A stretch of DNA of 9,996 nucleotides from an uncultured Clostridia bacterium (GTDB lineage: Bacteria; Bacillota; Clostridia; Oscillospirales; Acutalibacteraceae): the NCBI GenBank assembly GCA_945926705.1, contig CAMEMA010000023.1, forward strand, positions 1-9,996. The letters run 5' to 3'. Below, piece after piece: positions 5,382-9,996 of the stretch. The position numbers and the translations under genes are program-made. The stretch's first letter is position 1. Each line of letters opens with the position of its first letter. Below the pieces are notes generated by a model. The model was not told the DNA's origin. It saw only the letters and a list, made by a program, of their open reading frames with translations, and made no database searches.

Positions 5382-6080
5382 ATGGCCGAATTTAAAATAA
5401 GCAAAAGATTACTGTCTTGTGCGGAGTTAATAACTCCCGGAGTGAAAATAGCTGATATAGGTACTGACCATGCGCACATTCCTATATGGCTGTCAATAAA
5501 TAACAAAATATCCCATGCTTTGGCTTGCGATATAAGAATGGGACCTCTCGAAAATGCAATAAAAAATATAAAACATTTCAGTATGGAAAAAATGGTCGAA
5601 ACCCGACTTTCCGACGGATTAGAAAACGTAGGTCCGGAAGAAGCAGATGAAATAATAATTGCGGGAATGGGCGGAAATATGATTTCAAATATACTTGAAA
5701 AATGTCTTTGGGAAAATAAGTCTGAAAAAAAATTCATACTCCAACCTATGAAATATGAAAGCAAATTACGTTTATATTTAGCATCCAGAGGATATGAAAT
5801 AAAGAGTGAAAAAGCTGTTGTTTGCGCGAAAAAAATATACACTATTATAGTATCAGTTTTTACGGGAATACCTTACCAAATTTCAACTTTGCAAAAATAT
5901 ATCGGAAAAATCCATGAACATATAACTCCGGAATCTAAACTTTACATAAAAAAGCAAATCAAAAGCCTTAAAAACATGGAAAAAGGCGCCATTGCGAAAA
6001 AAGATTTAATTGAAAAAACAAAATACGAATCAACTATCGAACAGCTTGAATCCATATTGAAATCAAAAATGGAAAGGTGA
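5382..6080 (+). CDS. trmK: tRNA (adenine-22-N1)-methyltransferase TrmK
   Basis: This 232-residue cytoplasmic enzyme methylates N1 of A22 in the D-loop of bacterial tRNAs, using S-adenosylmethionine. The N-terminal Rossmann-like domain (about 1-160) shows the SAM-binding motif VKIADIGTDHAHIP (21-34). It also shows the acidic end of the next strand, ALACDIRMGP (46-55), then DEIIIAGMGG (89-98), and FILQPM (118-123) in the catalytic region. The C-terminal part (about 170-232) is rich in Lys and Glu and probably forms the coiled-coil tRNA-binding domain. Length is normal for the family (B. subtilis YqfN/TrmK is similar). It is followed 5 bases later by the Nif3-like gene, the same order as B. subtilis yqfN-yqfO. 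The usual dnaG and rpoD neighbours are not visible upstream. No separate promoter was found in the 31 bases after the terminator. Confidence 0.92.
   Translation: MAEFKISKRLLSCAELITPGVKIADIGTDHAHIPIWLSINNKISHALACDIRMGPLENAIKNIKHFSMEKMVETRLSDGLENVGPEEADEIIIAGMGGNMISNILEKCLWENKSEKKFILQPMKYESKLRLYLASRGYEIKSEKAVVCAKKIYTIIVSVFTGIPYQISTLQKYIGKIHEHITPESKLYIKKQIKSLKNMEKGAIAKKDLIEKTKYESTIEQLESILKSKMER
6072..6079 (+). promoter_or_regulatory. Ribosome binding site that sets the Nif3-like start
   Basis: GAAAGGTG lies 6 bases before the ATG at 6086 and overlaps the trmK stop codon. A GTG at 6077 is in frame and would add MKK, but it sits inside this site and lacks its own, so the ATG is preferred. Confidence 0.55.
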
Positions 6081-6085
6081 AAAAA

Positions 6086-6850
6086 ATGACGTTAATTAGA
6101 GATATATACCAATTTTTAGATGAATTTTCTCCTTTTAATGCAGCATTCAGTTATGACAACTGCGGACTTTTGGTGGGAAATTTTGACAATACTGTAAATA
6201 AAGTCTTATTGTCTCTTGATATAACCAAAAATGTAATAAAAGAAGCAAAAGGACTTGGAGCTGAACTTATAATAAGTCATCATCCCATAATTTTTAAACC
6301 CATTAAATTTGTAAATTCAGATAGTGCTTTGCACCTTTTATGCGAGCTAAATATATCTGCAATTTGCGCACATACAAATCTAGATGTTGCAAAAGAAGGT
6401 GTAAATTATCAGCTTGCAAAAGCACTTATGCTTAAAAATTTAAAACCATTGACCTATGAGGAAAACAGCCCTCTTGGCTTTCTGGGAACACTTGAAAAAA
6501 CAATGACATGTAAAGAATTTGCAAATTATGTAAAAAAACAGCTCAGATGCGATGGTTTAAGATATACAAAAATTAATCGTCCGATAAATACGGTTGCGGT
6601 ATGTTCCGGATCAGGGGGAAATCTTGTAGATGAAGTCGCTGCAAAAAATGCAGATGTGTTTGTAACCGGAGAAATTAAACACAGTCAAATTCTTCAGGCA
6701 AATGAATTAAATATTGCTATAGTTGACGCCGGACACTATAGAACAGAAAATGTAATAATATCCCCTCTTACTCAAAAATTAAGACTTAAATTTAAAAATG
6801 TAGAATTTTTAGAAAGCAGAGTTTTTACAGATAATATGGAGTATATTTAA
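6086..6850 (+). CDS. Nif3-like dinuclear metal centre hexameric protein (YbgI/YqfO family)
   Basis: The 254-residue protein has the metal-ligand motifs of the Nif3 family. ISHHP (63-67) gives H65 and H66, HTNLD (96-100) gives D100, and DAGHYRTE (214-221) gives H217 and E221. SYDNCGLLVG (22-31) and the GEIKH motif (195-199) are also typical. Characterised members form hexameric toroids with two metal ions per subunit. The length matches the short form, like E. coli YbgI, and the PII-like inserted domain found in B. subtilis YqfO (about 370 residues) is absent. Biochemical function is not settled; roles as a GTP cyclohydrolase I type 2 homologue or metal chaperone have been proposed. It is co-directional with trmK, 5 bases apart, so the two are almost certainly one transcript. 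No terminator hairpin was seen in the 168 bases before purB. Confidence 0.92.
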   Translation: MTLIRDIYQFLDEFSPFNAAFSYDNCGLLVGNFDNTVNKVLLSLDITKNVIKEAKGLGAELIISHHPIIFKPIKFVNSDSALHLLCELNISAICAHTNLDVAKEGVNYQLAKALMLKNLKPLTYEENSPLGFLGTLEKTMTCKEFANYVKKQLRCDGLRYTKINRPINTVAVCSGSGGNLVDEVAAKNADVFVTGEIKHSQILQANELNIAIVDAGHYRTENVIISPLTQKLRLKFKNVEFLESRVFTDNMEYI

Positions 6851-6938
6851 ATTTCAAAGAGTTTTAATAAAATAACCATACAACTTAAAGCATTAGATTT
6901 AATTTGATGTAATATAAAAAACATAAGTTAAAATATCA

Positions 6939-6967
6939 TTGAAAAACGATAAAGAAAAATATATAAT
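6939..6967 (+). promoter_or_regulatory. Sigma-A promoter of the purB-purA-glmS unit
   Basis: TTGAAA (6939-6944) and a perfect TATAAT (6962-6967) are 17 bases apart, pointing to a start near 6974 and a 45-base leader. A second TTGACT at 6976-6981 has no good -10 at the right distance. No purine riboswitch or PurR box was seen in the leader. Confidence 0.65.
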
Positions 6968-7006
6968 ATATTGGTTTGACTGGTTTGAAAATATACAAAA
7001 TTATTA

Positions 7007-7012
7007 TGGAGG
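7007..7012 (+). promoter_or_regulatory. Ribosome binding site that supports the TTG start of purB
   Basis: TGGAGG ends 6 bases before the TTG at 7019. The protein begins KNLYESPLSQRYAS right after it, the normal N-terminus of the family, so no later ATG is needed. Confidence 0.75.
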
Positions 7013-7018
7013 CTATTT

Positions 7019-8452
7019 TTGAAAAATTTATATGAATCTCCACTATCTCAACGTTATGCGAGTCAAGAAATGAGTCATATATTTTCTTCGGATAATAAAT
7101 TTAGACTTTGGAGAAAACTTTGGATTGCTTTAGCTGAATCAGAAAAAGAACTGGGACTTAATATTTCAGATGAACAAATAAGCGAAATGAAAGCAAATTG
7201 TAACAATATAAATTACGATGTTGCAGAAAAAAAAGAAAGAGAAATCCGACATGACGTCATGTCGCACGTCTATGCTTTTGGTCTTCAGTGCCCAAAGGCC
7301 GCTCCTATAATTCATCTCGGCGCAACTTCATGTTATGTGGGCGACAACGCCGACATAATTATAATGAGGCAGGCTCTTGAAACAATTAAGTGCAAGGTTA
7401 TAAAGACAATATCGCTGCTTTGCGAATTTGCATTAAAATATAAAACACTTGCAACTTTGTCATTTACTCATTTTCAAGCCGCTCAGCCCACTACCGTCGG
7501 AAAAAGGGCAACTTTATGGATTCAAGATTTAATGATGGACGTTGAGAGTTTAGATTATGCATTGTGTTCACTTAAACTGCTTGGTTGTAAGGGCACTACC
7601 GGAACACAAGCAAGCTTTTTAGCTCTGTTTAACGGCGAACATCAAAAAGTTAAAGATTTGGAATTGAAGATAGCAAAAAAAATGGGTTTTGAAAAATGCT
7701 TTGAAGTTTCAGGGCAAACTTATTCAAGAAAACTTGATAGTACAGTTCTCCATTCTCTGAGTTTGGTGGCTCAAAGCGCCGCAAAATTTTCTAATGATAT
7801 ACGACTTCTTCAACATTTGAAAGAAGTGGAAGAACCTTTCGAGTCTAAACAAATAGGTTCTTCTGCAATGCCTTATAAACGCAATCCTATGAGATGCGAA
7901 AGAATGGCCGCTCTTGCCCGTTTTGTCATAACTCAATCTTTAAATGCTCCTCTTACGGCTTCTGCGCAATGGTTTGAGCGTACGCTTGACGACTCGGCAA
8001 ATCGAAGACTTTCCATTTCCGAAACTTTTTTAGCCCTTGACGGAATTCTCAATACATACATTAATGTAGCTGGTGGATTGATTGTAAACGAAAAAATAAC
8101 CAAGAAACATTTGGACAATGAACTCCAGTTTATGGCAACGGAAACAATCCTAATGGAAGCAGTTAAATCCGGTGGAAACAGACAAGAACTACACGAAAAA
8201 ATAAGACAGTACTCAATGGAGGAATCTTTTCATATAAAAAAAGAGGGAAAAGAAAATCACCTTTTGGAAAATATATTAAATGATTCTGCTTTTAATCTTT
8301 CAGCAGAACAAATTAAAAAAATAAAAAATCCGCAAAATTATATCGGCAGAGCCGCAGAACAAACAACAGAATACATTGAAAATATAGTTAAACCCGTTAT
8401 AGAAAAGTATGACATAAATAATGAGTCAAGTGAAACATTTGTAAATATTTAA
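7019..8452 (+). CDS. purB: Adenylosuccinate lyase
   Basis: PurB acts twice in purine synthesis: it cleaves SAICAR to AICAR and adenylosuccinate to AMP, releasing fumarate each time. The 477-residue protein belongs to the fumarase/aspartase superfamily, a mostly helical homotetramer. The signature GSSAMPYKRNPMRCERMA (280-297) holds the mobile catalytic serine. TSCYVGDNADI (103-113) is another conserved region. SFTHFQAAQPTTVGKR (148-163) carries H151 and RHDVMSH (77-83) carries H78. Length and motifs match the longer, about 475-residue PurB type of Clostridia and eukaryotes rather than the roughly 430-residue B. subtilis type. Translation starts at TTG, supported by TGGAGG. It is the first gene of a purB-purA-glmS run, and purA follows after 23 bases. 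All catalytic regions appear intact. Confidence 0.96.
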   Translation: MKNLYESPLSQRYASQEMSHIFSSDNKFRLWRKLWIALAESEKELGLNISDEQISEMKANCNNINYDVAEKKEREIRHDVMSHVYAFGLQCPKAAPIIHLGATSCYVGDNADIIIMRQALETIKCKVIKTISLLCEFALKYKTLATLSFTHFQAAQPTTVGKRATLWIQDLMMDVESLDYALCSLKLLGCKGTTGTQASFLALFNGEHQKVKDLELKIAKKMGFEKCFEVSGQTYSRKLDSTVLHSLSLVAQSAAKFSNDIRLLQHLKEVEEPFESKQIGSSAMPYKRNPMRCERMAALARFVITQSLNAPLTASAQWFERTLDDSANRRLSISETFLALDGILNTYINVAGGLIVNEKITKKHLDNELQFMATETILMEAVKSGGNRQELHEKIRQYSMEESFHIKKEGKENHLLENILNDSAFNLSAEQIKKIKNPQNYIGRAAEQTTEYIENIVKPVIEKYDINNESSETFVNI

Positions 8453-8462
8453 TACCTATTTT

Positions 8463-8468
8463 GGAGTG
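8463..8468 (+). promoter_or_regulatory. Ribosome binding site that supports the TTG start of purA
   Basis: GGAGTG lies 7 bases before the TTG at 8476. The encoded protein starts MITAVVGANWGDEGKGK, exactly where PurA proteins normally start, so the unusual start codon is convincing. Confidence 0.75.
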
Positions 8469-8475
8469 ATAAAGT

Positions 8476-9753
8476 TTGATAACAGCAGTAGTAGGAGCCA
8501 ATTGGGGCGATGAAGGAAAAGGTAAAATTACCGATTTTCTTGCAACAAAATCCGATATAGTAGTGAGATTTCAAGGAGGAAGCAATGCCGGACACACAAT
8601 AATAAACAATTATGGAAAATTTACCCTTCATCAACTTCCTTCCGGAGTATTTTGCCAAAACATAACCAATGTAATCGGAAACGGCGTAGCATTAAGTGTA
8701 GAAAATTTAGAAAAAGAACTCAAAATGTTGGAAGAATCGGGTATCCCTAAACCCAATCTTTTAATTTCAGACAGAACTCAAATAGTTATGCCATATCATA
8801 AACTTTTCGATATTTATGAAGAAGAAAGATTATTTTCCAAAAAGTTCGGGTCAACAAAATCCGGAATAGCTCCGTTTTATTCCGACAAGTTTGCAAAAAT
8901 AGGAATTCAAGTTGGTCAACTTTTTGGAGATGAACAAAATCTCAGAGAACGCGTAGAAAATGCTTTGTCTATCAAAAATGTAATTTTGAAATATCTTTAC
9001 AACAAACCTGAATTGAATGTTGATGATATTCTCGCAAAATTGATACATTATAAAAAAGTTTTAGAACCTTTCGTAACAGATACATTTAAGTTTATGCATG
9101 ATGCAGTTCAATGCGGCAAAAATATACTTCTCGAAGGTCAGCTTGGAGCTTTAAAAGATACCGACTTCGGAATATATCCTATGGTTACATCTTCTAACAC
9201 AATCGCCGGTTACGGATGTGTTGGAGCAGGAGTTCCTCCCTATGAAATAAAGGAAATAATTACAGTAGTAAAAGCATACTCCAGTGCCGTAGGAGCAGGA
9301 GAATTTGTAAGTGAAATATTCGGAAAAGAGGCTGACGAACTTAGAAGCAAAGGCGGAGATTGCGGAGAATATGGTGCGACTACCGGAAGACCAAGAAGAA
9401 TGGGATGGCTAGATTTAGTAGCTTCGCGTTACGGATGCAGAGTTCAAGGCGCAACAAGCATAGCTTTTACTGTTTTAGATGCATTGGGATATTTAGACGA
9501 AATAAAAATTTGTACAGGATATGAAATAGACGGGAAAATAACACAAAATTTCCCTGCTTCCTACAAACTGAAAGACGCAAAACCGGTTTATACCATACTT
9601 CCCGGATGGAAGTGTGATATTTCCGGTGTTAGAAAATATGAAGACTTACCTAAGGAATGCAAAGAGTATATAGAATTTGCCGAAAAATATATAGGCATAC
9701 CAATAAAAATAATTTCTAACGGACCATCAAGGGATAATATTATTTACAGATAA
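8476..9753 (+). CDS. purA: Adenylosuccinate synthetase (Clostridia-type variant)
   Basis: PurA joins IMP and aspartate using GTP to form adenylosuccinate, the substrate of the neighbouring PurB. The 425-residue sequence is complete. GANWGDEGKGK (7-17) contains the catalytic D12, and GGSNAGHT (34-41) the catalytic H40. EGQLGALKDTDFGIYPMVTS (220-239) and TTGRPRRMGWLD (302-313, aspartate loop) follow. It departs from the E. coli/B. subtilis type at several sites. GSTGRGIGP is GSTKSGIAP (125-133), the following ARRGLR-type stretch is AKIGIQ (140-145), and TTRVG is SSAVG (269-273). I recall this pattern from other Clostridia, where it is the ordinary PurA, so it marks a subfamily more than a defect. 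Translation starts at TTG with GGAGTG upstream. glmS begins 21 bases after the stop. Confidence 0.95.
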   Translation: MITAVVGANWGDEGKGKITDFLATKSDIVVRFQGGSNAGHTIINNYGKFTLHQLPSGVFCQNITNVIGNGVALSVENLEKELKMLEESGIPKPNLLISDRTQIVMPYHKLFDIYEEERLFSKKFGSTKSGIAPFYSDKFAKIGIQVGQLFGDEQNLRERVENALSIKNVILKYLYNKPELNVDDILAKLIHYKKVLEPFVTDTFKFMHDAVQCGKNILLEGQLGALKDTDFGIYPMVTSSNTIAGYGCVGAGVPPYEIKEIITVVKAYSSAVGAGEFVSEIFGKEADELRSKGGDCGEYGATTGRPRRMGWLDLVASRYGCRVQGATSIAFTVLDALGYLDEIKICTGYEIDGKITQNFPASYKLKDAKPVYTILPGWKCDISGVRKYEDLPKECKEYIEFAEKYIGIPIKIISNGPSRDNIIYR

Positions 9754-9774
9754 TATATTTAAGGAGTTTTGATT

Positions 9775-9996
9775 ATGTGCGGAATAGTTGGTTACATAGG
9801 TAAAAACGAAGCCATTCCATTTTTACTTCAAGGGCTCGAAAAACTTGAGTATCGAGGCTATGATTCTTCTGGAATAGCTTTTTATACTGACAATAAAATT
9901 AAAGTTGAGAAAAAACAAGGAAGACTTAAAATTTTGGAAGATTTACTTGCCGGCAAACCTAAAATTTCATCTAATTTGGGTATAGGTCACCCTAGG
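9775..9996 (+). CDS. glmS: Glutamine--fructose-6-phosphate aminotransferase, 5' part
   Basis: The first 74 codons are present and the gene runs off the end of the window. GlmS makes glucosamine-6-phosphate from fructose-6-phosphate and glutamine, the first step toward UDP-GlcNAc and peptidoglycan. The start MCGIVGYIG gives the N-terminal nucleophile cysteine (C2, exposed after removal of Met) of the class II glutamine amidotransferase domain. LEKLEYRGYDSSGIA and GIGHPR (normally GIGHTRWATHG) continue the family pattern. PurF and asparagine synthetase also start MCGI, but YRGYDSSGIA is typical of GlmS. AAGGAG lies 8 bases before the ATG. With only 21 bases after purA, it is probably read through from the purB promoter, and there is no room for a glmS ribozyme. 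Confidence 0.93.
   Translation, partial: MCGIVGYIGKNEAIPFLLQGLEKLEYRGYDSSGIAFYTDNKIKVEKKQGRLKILEDLLAGKPKISSNLGIGHPR

Noticed and set aside
5327..5842. 171-codon open frame on the minus strand
   Set aside because: It is antisense to trmK, begins within it without a ribosome binding site, and shows only the Phe/Ile/Ser bias expected of the complement of Lys/Glu-rich coding DNA.
6851..7018. Purine riboswitch or PurR box before purB
   Set aside because: No paired loops or conserved core of the purine aptamer and no CCGAAC-type PurR box were found by eye.
7724..9048. Four short minus-strand frames within purB and purA
   Set aside because: All are antisense to well-identified enzymes and lack start signals or recognisable products.
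8476..9753. PurZ (2-aminoadenylosuccinate synthetase) in place of PurA
   Set aside because: The catalytic aspartate D12, linkage to purB, full length and resemblance to ordinary clostridial PurA all favour PurA.
9754..9774. glmS ribozyme
   Set aside because: Only 21 bases are available between purA and glmS; the ribozyme needs well over 100.
1..9996. CRISPR array, insertion sequence or defence island
   Set aside because: No regularly spaced direct repeats, transposase or nuclease genes were seen; most genes are housekeeping.

Overview
The window reads as chromosomal DNA from a low-GC, Gram-positive, probably spore-forming anaerobe of the Clostridia. This rests on very AT-rich intergenic DNA, GGAGG-type ribosome binding sites, sigma-A promoters of the TTGACA/TATAAT type, a YlbJ/SpoVV-like membrane protein, a YabE-type 3D-domain wall protein, and the PurA variant I associate with Clostridia. 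No species can be named from the sequence alone.

Layout. Bases 71-1204 (+) encode a YlbJ/SpoVV-like multi-pass membrane protein, preceded by a sigma-E-like promoter. Bases 1205-1552 hold no intact gene, only an inverted repeat and a possible gene relic on the minus strand. Bases 1553-1921 (-) encode a 122-residue protein I do not recognise; its promoter spacer is almost entirely an (AT)9 repeat. Bases 2250-3458 (-) encode a secreted or anchored cell-wall protein (DUF348 repeats, G5, 3D domain) with a clear promoter and terminator. A 456-base divergent intergenic region contains a WalR-box-like site, followed by a two-domain DUF11 protein (3915-4781, +).

At 4889-5350 there is a self-contained unit: a strong sigma-A promoter, a degenerate tRNA-like element (4930-4998), an 88-residue double zinc-ribbon protein, and an intrinsic terminator. 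Next come trmK (tRNA m1A22 methyltransferase) and a short-form Nif3-like gene, 5 bases apart, the same order as the B. subtilis yqfN-yqfO pair. From 6939 a promoter drives purB and purA, which together convert IMP to AMP; both start with TTG. Bases 9775-9996 are the 5' end of glmS, which follows purA after only 21 bases and has no room for a glmS ribozyme.

Most of the window is housekeeping: purine synthesis, amino-sugar supply for the wall, tRNA modification, wall remodelling and probably sporulation. The parts that deserve a second look are the tRNA-like leader of the zinc-ribbon gene, the dinucleotide-repeat promoter of the orphan gene, and the possible WalR control region. I found no CRISPR array, insertion sequence, prophage module or recognisable defence system.
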